Shown here: positions 8,703 to 16,887 of the stretch, in pieces | Position numbering within the stretch: position 1 is the first letter of the stretch | Layout: the number at the start of each line of letters is the position of its first letter | Assembly: GCA_964247735.1 (NCBI GenBank) | Contig: CAXTVS010000016.1 | Coordinates: 1 to 64,000 of the forward strand | DNA from: Lichenicola sp964247735 | GTDB taxonomy: Bacteria; Pseudomonadota; Alphaproteobacteria; Acetobacterales; Acetobacteraceae | Direction: 5' to 3' | DNA: 64,000 nucleotides | Made by a program: the position numbers and the translations under genes | Notes under the pieces: generated by a model | Seen by the model: only the letters and a program-made list of their open reading frames with translations | The model's database searches: none | What the model was told of the DNA's origin: nothing

Positions 8703-9493
8703 GCCGCTGCCGCGCCGACATGGCGCGGCAGCGACACCACGAATGCGGTGCCGCCACCCGGGGCATCCTCCACGGCGATGGTTCCGTCCATCACCGCAAC
8801 CAGCTGGCCGACCACCCACAGCCCGACGCCGAAGCCGCTCCGCCGCTCGTGCTGCCCGACCACGCGCTCGAAGCGGCTGAAGATGCGCGTCCGGTCCTTG
8901 GCCGAGATGCCGGGACCGCCGTCGCGCACGGTGATCCGGACCTCGGCGCCCAGTGCCTCGGCGCACACCTCGATCGGCCGGGAGCCGCCATACTTCACGG
9001 CGTTGGAAACGAGGTTGTCGATGATCTGCTCCATGGCCACGTGGTCCCAGGTCCCGGGCAGGCTGGGCGGAACGGCGAGCCCGATCGGACACCCGGCATA
9101 GCGGGACGGTTCGGCAAAGGTTTCCACGACGTCGCGAACCAGCGCCGAGAGGTCGAAGGCGCTCACGTCCAGCCGGAACTGGCCGCTGGTCAGGCGGGAC
9201 ACGTCCAGCAGCGCGGTCGCCCGCCTGAGGTAGTTGTTCATGGCGTGCTGGATGCGCACCAGCCGCTGCTCGACCTGCCCGGGCGACAGCCGGCCGGCGC
9301 GCAGGCCGGTCAGGAGCAGGTCGAGCTGGCCCACCATCGGGGTCATCGGGTTGCGCAGCTCGTGCGCCGCGACGGCGATGAACACGTCGCGTGCGGCAAC
9401 CGCCGCTTCCAGCTCGGCCTGGCGTTGCGACGGGTCCCGCGGCTCGACGGGCGGGTCGGGACTTCCGGGCGACCGGACCTCGGGAAGGCTCAT
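8699..9493 (-). CDS. Cytoplasmic histidine kinase, first gene of the KaiC operon
   Basis: 264 aa, with no transmembrane segment and no recognisable sensor domain: only about 35 polar residues precede the dimerisation helices. The H-box is AVAAHELRNPMTPM with His44, the N-box is DNLVSNAVKYG, G1 is DGGPGIS and G2 is GFGVGLWVVG. The lack of a sensor domain suggests that its input comes from a partner, perhaps the KaiC-like protein encoded next; this is inference. The ATG at 9493 has a purine-rich AGGACCTCCCGC stretch upstream. Its stop overlaps the KaiC gene start by four bases. Confidence 0.93.
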   Translation of the reverse strand: MSLPEVRSPGSPDPPVEPRDPSQRQAELEAAVAARDVFIAVAAHELRNPMTPMVGQLDLLLTGLRAGRLSPGQVEQRLVRIQHAMNNYLRRATALLDVSRLTSGQFRLDVSAFDLSALVRDVVETFAEPSRYAGCPIGLAVPPSLPGTWDHVAMEQIIDNLVSNAVKYGGSRPIEVCAEALGAEVRITVRDGGPGISAKDRTRIFSRFERVVGQHERRSGFGVGLWVVGQLVAVMDGTIAVEDAPGGGTAFVVSLPRHVGAAAA

Positions 9494-9674
9494 GCGGGAG
9501 GTCCTGATGCGAACGGGATGCGGGCTGGCAGGTCGCTGAGATTTCTACAACTCGCGCACCATCGCAATGTTCCTGCCCGCGCGGACAGGCCTGGGCACGG
9601 GCCACCCTTTCACGCGGGCGCGTCGCCAGGACGGCGTGAATGCACCAGGATGCGTCGGCAACCGGAGGCGGCAG

Positions 9675-10043
9675 ATGCGGCAGCACCCCGACGCGGACAG
9701 CGTGCTGTCCGTCCTGTGGCAGGACGCGCGACCGGCCGATCCGTCGGCGGCCGATCCGGCCCGGATCCGGCGGCTCGCGCAGGCGCTGGGCGAGCAGGCG
9801 ATGCAGTGCGTGGCCGACGCCCTCGGCGCCCGCCGCGCGGAGGTGGTGCAGCACAGCGCCGACCTGCTGGAAACGCTGGTGTCGCTCTGGGCCGCGTGCG
9901 GCCTGTCACCCGACGAGATCTGGATCGAGCTGCACAAGCGCGAGCAGCTCGGCAGCCTGCTGATGCAGCTGAACCAGGCCCAGAGCCAGGTGCCGCGCCG
10001 CCTGCTCAAGCCCTGGCGGGTGGACAGCACCAAGCTGCCGTGA
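9675..10043 (+). CDS. HisE/PRA-PH-like orphan protein
   Basis: 122 aa, starting at an ATG preceded by GGAGG six bases upstream; the longer frame starting at 9567 lacks such support. Residues 35-105 follow the all-alpha phosphoribosyl-ATP pyrophosphohydrolase pattern: RIRRLAQALGEQAMQCVADAL, then HSADLLETLVSLWAACGLSPDEIW, then ELHKREQ. In true HisE the motif is GEEAxE with a following E/D; here GEQAMQ replaces it, so catalysis is doubtful. No histidine-biosynthesis gene is near. It is divergent from the KaiC operon across 181 bp and upstream of cvpA. It could be a nucleotide-binding or degenerate MazG/HisE-fold protein. Confidence 0.75.
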   Translation: MRQHPDADSVLSVLWQDARPADPSAADPARIRRLAQALGEQAMQCVADALGARRAEVVQHSADLLETLVSLWAACGLSPDEIWIELHKREQLGSLLMQLNQAQSQVPRRLLKPWRVDSTKLP

Positions 10044-10051
10044 TCCGCTCC

Positions 10052-10076
10052 CGCCCGGCAGGGGCCGCTCCGGGCG
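10052..10076 (+). terminator. GC hairpin after the HisE-like gene
   Basis: CGCCCGG (10052-10058) pairs with CCGGGCG (10070-10076) around an 11-base loop, nine bases after the stop codon. There is no T-run, as is common in such GC-rich genomes. Confidence 0.4.
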
Positions 10077-10220
10077 AAGGGCTGCCCTGAGCCGTCGTGG
10101 CGACAAGGGACTGGCGCCGGGGCACCGGCAGGGCGATATAGCCGCCATCGTGATCCCGTTCCCCCGCCCCGTCCGGACCGCGTTCCCGCCAGCTCCGATT
10201 CGTTTGCTGGAAGCCGGCGC

Positions 10221-10739
10221 ATGAACTGGGTCGACCTGCTGGTTCTGGTGCTGCTGTTGTTGTCGGCGCTGGTCGGGCTGCTGCGCGGGTTCGTGCGCGA
10301 GGCGCTGGGGCTGTGCGCCTGGATCGCGGCGGCCGTGCTGGCGATCCGGTTCAGCCCCGAGGCGGAGCCGTTCGCCCGTCGCCTGATCGGCAATGCCTCG
10401 GTGGCCGATCCGGTCGCGTTCCTCGTGGTGTTCGGGGTGCTGCTGATCGCCTTCCTGCTGGTCGCGGCAGCACTTGGCGGGCTGGTGCGCGGCTCCCTGT
10501 TCGGCGGGCTGGACCGGCTGGCCGGGGGCGCCTTCGGGCTGCTGCGCGGATTCGCGGTGCTGGTGGTCGCCTACCTGGTGGCGGTGCCGTTGGTGCCCGT
10601 TTCCGGCTGGCCGCAGGCGCTGCGCGCCAGCCGCGCCCTGCCCTACGTCCGCAACGGCGCCGCCGTCGTCGTGCCGCGCCTGCCGGAGCGGTTCCGTCCC
10701 GATCTCGATCCGCCGCCTGCGGACGCGGGTGCCACGTGA
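10221..10739 (+). CDS. cvpA: CvpA-family inner-membrane protein
   Basis: 172 aa with the family's N-terminal start MNWVDLLVLVLLLLSALVG and LRGFVREALGL, followed by three more hydrophobic segments (about 28-45, 65-90 and 100-125) and a soluble Pro-rich tail. CvpA proteins are polytopic inner-membrane proteins named for colicin V production; their molecular role is still unclear. The gene stands 32 bases before purF, the same pairing as in E. coli and many alphaproteobacteria, so co-transcription is likely. Confidence 0.93.
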   Translation: MNWVDLLVLVLLLLSALVGLLRGFVREALGLCAWIAAAVLAIRFSPEAEPFARRLIGNASVADPVAFLVVFGVLLIAFLLVAAALGGLVRGSLFGGLDRLAGGAFGLLRGFAVLVVAYLVAVPLVPVSGWPQALRASRALPYVRNGAAVVVPRLPERFRPDLDPPPADAGAT

Positions 10740-10771
10740 GCCGGGCGCGTCCCGCCGGCAGGAGCCTGTTG

Positions 10772-12298
10772 ATGACCGACCTCCTTGCGCATGGATCCCT
10801 CGACGAGCCCTCCGGCCCGCACGACGACGATCACCCGCACGAGGAATGCGGGGTGTTCGGCATCTGGAACGCGCACGACGCCGGCGCGATGACCGCGCTC
10901 GGCCTGCATGCGCTGCAGCACCGGGGCCAGGAGGCGACCGGCATCGTCTCCTTCTCCCAGGACGGCCCCGACAGCCGCTTCCACACCCACAAGGGGCTGG
11001 GCCTGGTCGGCGACGTGTTCGGCGACGCCCGCATCATCGGCGGACTGCCGGGCCACGCCGCGGTCGGCCACAACCGCTACGCCACCACCGGCGCCACCCT
11101 GATCCGCAACGTCCAGCCGCTCTATGCCGAGTTCGAGTTCGGCGGCCTGGCGGTCGGCCACAACGGCAACCTCACCAACGCCGCCAGCCTGCGCCGCGCC
11201 CTGGTGCGACGCGGCTGCATCTTCCAGTCCACCACCGACAGCGAGGTGTTCATCCACCTGATCGCCATCAGCCTCTACACCACCGTTACCGACCGGCTGA
11301 CCGACGCGCTGAAGCAGGTGATGGGCGCCTACTCGCTGGTGGTGCTGAGCCAGGAGGCGCTGATCGGCGTGCGCGACCCGCTCGGCGTGCGGCCGCTGAT
11401 CCTGGGGCGGATCGACCAGAACAAGGATGGGCGGGCGGACGGCAAGCCGGCCTGGGTGCTGGCGAGCGAGACCTGCGCGCTCGACATCGTCGGCGCCGAG
11501 TTCGTGCGCGACGTCGAGCCGGGCGAGATCGTGGTCATCGACCATGACGGCGTGCGCTCGATCCGTCCGTTCGGCGACAAGCCGGGCCGGTTCTGCGTGT
11601 TCGAGTACATCTACTTCGCCCGTCCGGACTCGGTGCTGGACGGCTACGGCGTCTACGAGGCGCGCAAGCGCATCGGCGTGGAGCTGGCGCGGGAAAGCCC
11701 GGTCGAGGCCGACGTGATCGTGCCGGTGCCGGATTCCGGCGTGCCGTCGGCGATGGGCTACTCGGTGTCGAGCGGCATCCCGTTCGAGCTCGGCATCATC
11801 CGCAACCATTACGTCGGCCGCACCTTCATCGAGCCGACCGACCAGATCCGCAACCTGGGCGTCAAGCTGAAGCACTCCGCCAACCGCGCCATGATCGCCG
11901 GCAAGCGGGTGATCCTGGTCGACGACTCGATCGTGCGCGGCACCACCTCCCGCAAGATCGTCGAGATGGTGCGCGCCGCCGGGGCGTCGGAGGTGCACAT
12001 GCGCATCTCCTCGCCGCCCACCACCCATTCCTGCTTCTACGGCATCGACACGCCCGAGCGCGGCAAGCTGCTGGCCGCCAACCACGACAGCGAGGAGATG
12101 GCGCGGTTGATCGGCGCCGACAGCCTCGCCTTCATCTCGCTGGACGGGCTCTACCGCGCGCTTGGGCGTCCGGAGGGCCGCGATCCGGCCAGGCCGTTCT
12201 ACTGCGACGCCTGCTTCACCGGCGAGTACCCGATCAGCCTCGCCGACCTGAACGAGAACAGCCGCGCCAGGCCGGACCTGCTGGCCGAGGCCCGGTGA
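10772..12298 (+). CDS. purF: Amidophosphoribosyltransferase PurF
   Basis: Commits PRPP and glutamine to phosphoribosylamine, the first step of purine synthesis. 508 aa. The Ntn glutaminase nucleophile is Cys26 (HEECGVFG), so about 25 residues (acidic/His-rich) would be removed as propeptide. Glutaminase residues include GHNRYAT and HNGNL; the phosphoribosyltransferase PRPP loop is VILVDDSIVRGTT. Cysteines in GRFCVFEYIYFARPDS, THSCFYGID and YCDACFTG match the Bacillus-type [4Fe-4S] ligand set, so a cluster is expected. AGGAG lies eight bases before the ATG; the frame extends upstream but that part overlaps cvpA. A decayed SDR gene begins in its stop codon. Confidence 0.97.
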   Translation: MTDLLAHGSLDEPSGPHDDDHPHEECGVFGIWNAHDAGAMTALGLHALQHRGQEATGIVSFSQDGPDSRFHTHKGLGLVGDVFGDARIIGGLPGHAAVGHNRYATTGATLIRNVQPLYAEFEFGGLAVGHNGNLTNAASLRRALVRRGCIFQSTTDSEVFIHLIAISLYTTVTDRLTDALKQVMGAYSLVVLSQEALIGVRDPLGVRPLILGRIDQNKDGRADGKPAWVLASETCALDIVGAEFVRDVEPGEIVVIDHDGVRSIRPFGDKPGRFCVFEYIYFARPDSVLDGYGVYEARKRIGVELARESPVEADVIVPVPDSGVPSAMGYSVSSGIPFELGIIRNHYVGRTFIEPTDQIRNLGVKLKHSANRAMIAGKRVILVDDSIVRGTTSRKIVEMVRAAGASEVHMRISSPPTTHSCFYGIDTPERGKLLAANHDSEEMARLIGADSLAFISLDGLYRALGRPEGRDPARPFYCDACFTGEYPISLADLNENSRARPDLLAEAR

Positions 12299-12560
12299 TC
12301 CCGGAAGACCCGGCCGACACTCTTCCCGACGGCCGGGTGTCCTCGGCGCCGGGCCCGGCCGCGGCATCTGCGTGTTCACCACGCGGCACGGCGCTTCGGC
12401 CGTCTTGACCTGCTGGTCCACGCGGCTGCCGTGCCCGGCGCCTTGCGCCGCTGGTCGCGTCGCCGGGAACAGGCGACCGCCATCAACCTGATCACGTCCC
12501 GGACCGCCACGGCCGATCCTGTCCGGCCGCGGCCCCGCCCGCTCGTGCCTGCGCCACGGC
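12295..12560 (+). pseudogene. Remnant of a short-chain dehydrogenase gene overlapping purF
   Basis: A GTG at 12295 overlaps the purF stop (GTGA) and opens IPEDPADTLPDGRV, which looks like the start of an SDR just before its VTGxxxGIG loop. The loop never arrives. From about 12371, in another frame, the sequence reads RVHHAARRFGRLDLLVHAAAVPGA and, further on, ATAINLITS, which match the FGRLDxLVxNAA and xxINL segments found about 75 residues later in SDRs. The gene has therefore lost its nucleotide-binding loop region and everything after the INL segment. I believe intact SDR genes commonly follow purF in relatives. The 3' limit is approximate. Confidence 0.55.
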
Positions 12561-12635
12561 ACCGACACGACAGGTTGATCGACCGGATCTTCGCATCGGG
12601 CGTTAGGGCCCGACATCAACGCGAAGGACCATCCC

Positions 12636-12866
12636 ATGACCGACCTGTCCCAGATCAAGGAGCATGCCGAGGTGATCGGCGCCGACGGCGTGCATGTCGG
12701 CACCGTCGACCACCTCCAGGGCGACCGCATCAAGCTGACCAAGAACGACTCGACGGACCAGAAGCACCACTACATTCCGACCAGCCTGATTGCCGAGGTC
12801 GAGGACGGCACCGTCCGGTTGTCCGCCAATGCCGACGTGGCGATCACCTTCGAGGATGCCGAGTAG
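12636..12866 (+). CDS. DUF2171 family small protein
   Basis: 76 aa: TDLSQIKEHAEVIGADGVHVGTV at the start, DRIKLTKNDS in the middle and HHYIPTSLIAEVEDGTVRLS towards the end. This is the compact beta-barrel-like DUF2171 (PRC-barrel-resembling) pattern. Members are small cytoplasmic proteins of unknown function, often linked to stress or envelope genes. GAAGGA lies nine bases before the ATG. It is followed 49 bases later by the SDR-ABM gene and may be transcribed with it. Confidence 0.85.
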   Translation: MTDLSQIKEHAEVIGADGVHVGTVDHLQGDRIKLTKNDSTDQKHHYIPTSLIAEVEDGTVRLSANADVAITFEDAE

Positions 12867-12915
12867 CCCCGCCGCGCGTCGAACCGCCGCCGCCTCGAAC
12901 CAGGACGACCAAGCC

Positions 12916-14268
12916 ATGAAGATGAAGGTTCCGCTCAAGACGCTCGCGGAGCAGACGGTCGTCGTCACCGGCGCCTCCTCCGGGATCGGGCTCGTCACCG
13001 CCCGCCTGGCGGCGAAGCGCGGCGCCCGGGTGGTGCTGGCCGCGCGCAGCGGCGACGCCCTGGCGACGCTCGCGGCCGAGATCGGACGGGCGGGCGGCAC
13101 TGCCAGCATGGTGGTCGCCGACGTGTCCACAGCGGAGGGCATCGACGCGATCTCGCAGCACGCGATCGACACCTTCGGCGGCTACGACACCTGGATCAAC
13201 AACGCCGGCGTCGGCCTCTACGGTGCGACCGCCGACGTGTCGATCGCCGACATGCGCGCGCTGTTCGAGACCAACTTCTGGAGCATCGTGCACGGCTCCC
13301 GGGTGGCGCTGTCGCACCTGAAGCAGCGCGGCGGCGGCGCCCTGATCAACCTCGGCAGCGAGGTGTCCGAGCGCGCGGTGCCGCTGCAGGGGATCTATTG
13401 CGCCTCCAAGCACGCGATCAAGGGCTTCACCGAGGCGCTGCGCATGGAGCTGGAGGACGAGGGGGTCCCGGTCTCCGTCACCCTGATCAAGCCCGCCCAG
13501 ATCGACACGCCGTTCGTGCCCAACGCCAGGAACTACCTGTCCTCGGAGCCGCAGCACGTTCCGCTGGTCTACGCGCCCGACGCGGTGGCGCGGGCGATCC
13601 TGCACGCCGCGGAGAACCCGGTGCGCGACGTGTACGTCGGCGGCGGCGGACGGGTGGTGGCGGCACTCGGCCACATCGTCCCCGGCCTGACCGACCGGTT
13701 CATGGAGAAGACGATCATTCCCGGCACGCCGACCGGCCGCACGCCGCGCCGGCCCAGGGACGCCAGCAACCTCCATGCCGCCACCGGCGAGCTGTCCGAG
13801 CGCGGCAACTACGAAGGCTTCGTGCAGAAGGTCAGCCTCTACACCGAGGCCCGGCTGCATCCGCTCGCCGCCGGCGCCATCCTGGCCGGTGTCAGCTTCC
13901 TGCTGTCGCGCTGGTTCGGCGGCGGCGGGCACCGGCCGGTGCGGATCGAGGGACGGAAGGGATCCAGCACGCCAAAGGCGCTGCACGTCCGCCTCGAGGC
14001 GCGCAAGGGCCGCGAGGCCGAGGTGGAGCAGCTGCTGCTCGGCATCCTGGATCGGGCCAGGCAGGAACCGGGCACGCTACCCTGGTATGGCACCAGGCTG
14101 AGCCGGCGGGTGTTCGAGATCTTCAAAACTTTTCCCGACGAGGCCAGCCGCCGCGCGCACCTGTCCGGCGCCGGAGCTGCGCTGCTGATGCAGCGGTCCA
14201 GCGACCTGCTCGCCAGGCCGGCGCGGATCAGCAAGCTCGACGTGATCGGAGCCAAGACGCAGGCGTGA
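12916..14268 (+). CDS. SDR oxidoreductase with C-terminal membrane segment and ABM-like domain
   Basis: 450 aa. Residues 10-250 are a classical NAD(P)-binding short-chain dehydrogenase: TGASSGIG, NNAGVG, the catalytic serine in NLGSEVSE and YCASKHA (Tyr-x-x-x-Lys). A linker follows, then one hydrophobic segment (AAGAILAGVSFLLSRWFGG, about 315-335). The last 95 residues (LHVRLEARKGREAEVEQLL, PWYGTRLSRRVFEIFKTF, SDLLARPARISKLDV) match the dimeric alpha-beta barrel pattern of ABM/EthD-like domains. SDRs of this subtype with a C-terminal membrane anchor are known, and a second one lies at 45392; the added ABM-like part is unusual. The substrate is unknown. The ATG at 12916 gives MKMKVPLKTL; the upstream frame is shadow. 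Confidence 0.88.
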   Translation: MKMKVPLKTLAEQTVVVTGASSGIGLVTARLAAKRGARVVLAARSGDALATLAAEIGRAGGTASMVVADVSTAEGIDAISQHAIDTFGGYDTWINNAGVGLYGATADVSIADMRALFETNFWSIVHGSRVALSHLKQRGGGALINLGSEVSERAVPLQGIYCASKHAIKGFTEALRMELEDEGVPVSVTLIKPAQIDTPFVPNARNYLSSEPQHVPLVYAPDAVARAILHAAENPVRDVYVGGGGRVVAALGHIVPGLTDRFMEKTIIPGTPTGRTPRRPRDASNLHAATGELSERGNYEGFVQKVSLYTEARLHPLAAGAILAGVSFLLSRWFGGGGHRPVRIEGRKGSSTPKALHVRLEARKGREAEVEQLLLGILDRARQEPGTLPWYGTRLSRRVFEIFKTFPDEASRRAHLSGAGAALLMQRSSDLLARPARISKLDVIGAKTQA

Positions 14269-14305
14269 CGGGACCGGCCAGGGTTATACGCAGGATGCGT
14301 CGGCG

Positions 14306-15625
14306 ATGAAACGTGCAGTGATGATCGGAATGCTGATGTCCGGCCTTGTCCTTTCGGGTGCGCAGGCGGCCTGCCCGCCGGGCAACGCGTCGGTCCCGCC
14401 CGGCGCCAACACCCGGGATCCGTCCGCACCGTTCTTCGTCGACACCGCCGGCCTTGACCTGCGGACCACGCCGCCGACCCGCGATCCCGCCAACCCGGCC
14501 TATCCGCCGGCGACCGCGCTGGCCGACGGCACGCTGCCGCCGCCGGACCGGAACGGCAACTTCGTCATCGGCCCGACGCATCCCGCCGCCCCCGAGACCG
14601 TGCCCCGGCCCGACCTGCCGCACGGCACGGTGCGCTCGTTCGCCATGTCGTCCGCCGACAGCGTGATCTACCGGCCCGGGATGATCCGTGACGACCTGCC
14701 GCAGGGCTGCCACAACGCCGCCATCAACACGGCGGCGACCGCTCCTGGCGACCCGTCCAACCTGCTGGTTCCGGCCAGCCACGCCGGCAGCTGGACCCGG
14801 CAGGTCGACGTGTACGTGCCGGCGCAATACCGGCCCGGCAGCGACGCACCCTTCATCGTGTTCGGCGACGGCGGCCCGGCCGGCTTCTTCAACGAGCACA
14901 TGCTGTTCACGATCCTCGACACCATGATCGGGACCGGCCGCCTGCCGCCGATGGTGGCGATCGGCATCGGCGCCGGCGGACAGGATGCGCAGGGCAGCGA
15001 GCGCGGCCGCGAGTACGACACCGTGTCCGGCACCTATGCCGAATGGGTCGAGCGCGAGGTGCTGCCGCTGGTCGAGCGCACCGCCGGGGTGCGGCTGACG
15101 CGGGATCCCGAGGGCCGCGCGACCATGGGGTTCAGCTCCAGCGGGTCGGCCGCCTTCGCGATGGCGTGGTTCCATCCCGAGCTGTACCACCGGGTGCTGG
15201 CGTACTCGCCGACCATGGTGAACCAGCAATGGCCGCACGACCCGGCGCTGCCGGGCGGGGCGTGGGAGTTCCACGACCCGTGGCCGGGGCCGAAGCGGCC
15301 AAACCTCGTGGTGTCAGGAAACGGTGTCACGGACTCGGCCCAGTCCACCGGGTCGCCGCTGATCCCGAACAGCCCGGCCAGGCCGATCCGGTTCTGGTTC
15401 GAGGCCGGCGACCGCGACCTGTTCTACTACGTCCGCAACATGGCGGACGGCATGCACGACTGGACGCTGGCCGACGAGCGCATGGCGGCGGTGCTGGCGG
15501 CCAAGGGCTACCAGTACCAGTTCGTGTTCTCCCGCAACGCGGGCCACGTCGACCCCGCCACGGAGGCGCAGACCCTGCCCGGGGCGCTGGCGTGGCTGTG
15601 GAAGGGCTACGCGCCGGCACCCTGA
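14306..15625 (+). CDS. Secreted alpha/beta-hydrolase (esterase D / enterochelin-esterase type)
   Basis: 439 aa with a clear signal peptide (KRAVMIGMLMSGLVLSGAQA, cleavage after about residue 21). After a Pro-rich region, the hydrolase core starts near residue 165 (RQVDVYVPAQY). The nucleophile elbow is MGFSSSG (about 275), with oxyanion-type residues in FGDGGPAGF; a candidate acid/His pair includes AGHVD near the end. It fits periplasmic esterases of the Fes/esterase-D group acting on siderophore or carbohydrate esters; the substrate is not determinable. It lies 37 bases after the SDR-ABM gene and converges on nagA with only ten bases between stops. Confidence 0.85.
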   Translation: MKRAVMIGMLMSGLVLSGAQAACPPGNASVPPGANTRDPSAPFFVDTAGLDLRTTPPTRDPANPAYPPATALADGTLPPPDRNGNFVIGPTHPAAPETVPRPDLPHGTVRSFAMSSADSVIYRPGMIRDDLPQGCHNAAINTAATAPGDPSNLLVPASHAGSWTRQVDVYVPAQYRPGSDAPFIVFGDGGPAGFFNEHMLFTILDTMIGTGRLPPMVAIGIGAGGQDAQGSERGREYDTVSGTYAEWVEREVLPLVERTAGVRLTRDPEGRATMGFSSSGSAAFAMAWFHPELYHRVLAYSPTMVNQQWPHDPALPGGAWEFHDPWPGPKRPNLVVSGNGVTDSAQSTGSPLIPNSPARPIRFWFEAGDRDLFYYVRNMADGMHDWTLADERMAAVLAAKGYQYQFVFSRNAGHVDPATEAQTLPGALAWLWKGYAPAP

Positions 15626-15635
15626 CCAGCGGCCG

Positions 15636-16742
15636 TCACGCCACCTGCCGGCCGCCGACCCAGACCTCGACCGGGCGCATCGCCGGGTCGAGCACCACCA
15701 GGTCGGCGCGCAGGCCGGGTGCCAGGCGGCCGCGGTCGGACAGGCCGAGATAGGCGCACGCGTTGCTCGACGCCAGGCGCGCCGCCTGCGGCAGCGGGGT
15801 GCCGGCGTCGAGGGCGTGGCGCAGCGCCGCGTCCATGGTCAGCACGCTGCCGGCCAGCGTGCCGTCGGGGAGGCGGGCGACGCCGTCCCGGATGGCGACC
15901 GGCTGGCCGCCGAGCGTGCTCGGCCCGTCGCCGAGGCCGGTGGCGCGGATCGCATCGGTGACCAGCAGGAGGCGGTCGCCGAGCACGTCGCGGGCCAGCG
16001 CGAACGCGGCCGGGTGCACGTGGTGGGTGTCGAGGATCAGCTCGGCATGGGCGGCACGGTCGCGCAGGATCGCGCCCACCATCCCCGGCGCCCGGGCGGC
16101 GATGCCGTCCATCGCGTTGAACAGGTGGGTGGCGCCGGCCACGCCGCCCGAGGCGGCGATGCGTGCCAGGGCCCGCACGGTGGCGTCGAAGCCGGCGTTG
16201 CTGTGGCCGAGGCTGGTCCGCACCCCCGTGCGCGCGAAGGCGTCGATCGCGGCGTCGGCCCCCTCGATCTCCGGCGCCAGCGTGGCCACGCGCACCACGT
16301 CCAGCGCCAGCAGCCGTTCCAGCAGCGCCGGCGTCGGCGCGATCGCGAACGGCGGCTGCGCGCCGAGGCGCCGGGGGCTGAGGAACGGGCCTTCCAGGTG
16401 CGCGCCGGGAACCTGCGGGCCGTCCGGCAGCCCGGCCCGGCGCAGCTCCGCCACCGCGCGCAGCATGTCCATCACCTCCGGCCAGGGGCGGGTGATGGTG
16501 GTGGGCAGCAGGGTGGTGGTGCCGTGCCCGAGGTGGAACCGGGCCAGGGTCCCGATCCCGTCCGGGCCGTCGACCACGTCGCCGCCGCCGCCGCCGTGCA
16601 CGTGCACGTCGACGAAGCCCGGCAGCACGTAGCGGTCGGGCACCGCGGCGGACGACGCGATCTCGCCGATGGTGGCGTCGAACCCGATCGTGCCCGGCAG
16701 CACCCGGTCCGGCAGCACCAGGTGGCCGGCGAGGCGGGTCAT
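15636..16742 (-). CDS. nagA: N-acetylglucosamine-6-phosphate deacetylase
   Basis: 368 aa amidohydrolase-fold enzyme that removes acetate from GlcNAc-6-P, feeding amino sugars into glycolysis or the cell wall. Motifs in order: the metal-binding FVDVHVHGGGG (about 45), GAHLEGPFLSP (Glu ligand, about 117), TSLGHSNA (His), GATHLFNAM (His), the catalytic Asp in LVTDAIRATG, and SNACAYLGL near the end. It stands alone: no nagB, nagK or phosphotransferase gene is adjacent. The ATG at 16742 begins MTRLAGHLVLPD, a normal family start. It is divergent from the efflux operon across 145 bp. Confidence 0.95.
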   Translation of the reverse strand: MTRLAGHLVLPDRVLPGTIGFDATIGEIASSAAVPDRYVLPGFVDVHVHGGGGGDVVDGPDGIGTLARFHLGHGTTTLLPTTITRPWPEVMDMLRAVAELRRAGLPDGPQVPGAHLEGPFLSPRRLGAQPPFAIAPTPALLERLLALDVVRVATLAPEIEGADAAIDAFARTGVRTSLGHSNAGFDATVRALARIAASGGVAGATHLFNAMDGIAARAPGMVGAILRDRAAHAELILDTHHVHPAAFALARDVLGDRLLLVTDAIRATGLGDGPSTLGGQPVAIRDGVARLPDGTLAGSVLTMDAALRHALDAGTPLPQAARLASSNACAYLGLSDRGRLAPGLRADLVVLDPAMRPVEVWVGGRQVA

Positions 16743-16887
16743 GCGGCCTGCGTCCGGGCGTGCGGTGCGCTAGGCAACGGCGCCGCTCCCGGTCTAGGAG
16801 ACGCGATCATGTTCGCGTCGCCGTTCGGGCGGCATGGTCGCGCCGCATTCCGCTGGACGACGCGACGCAGGCTGGCGGGAACCGTGC

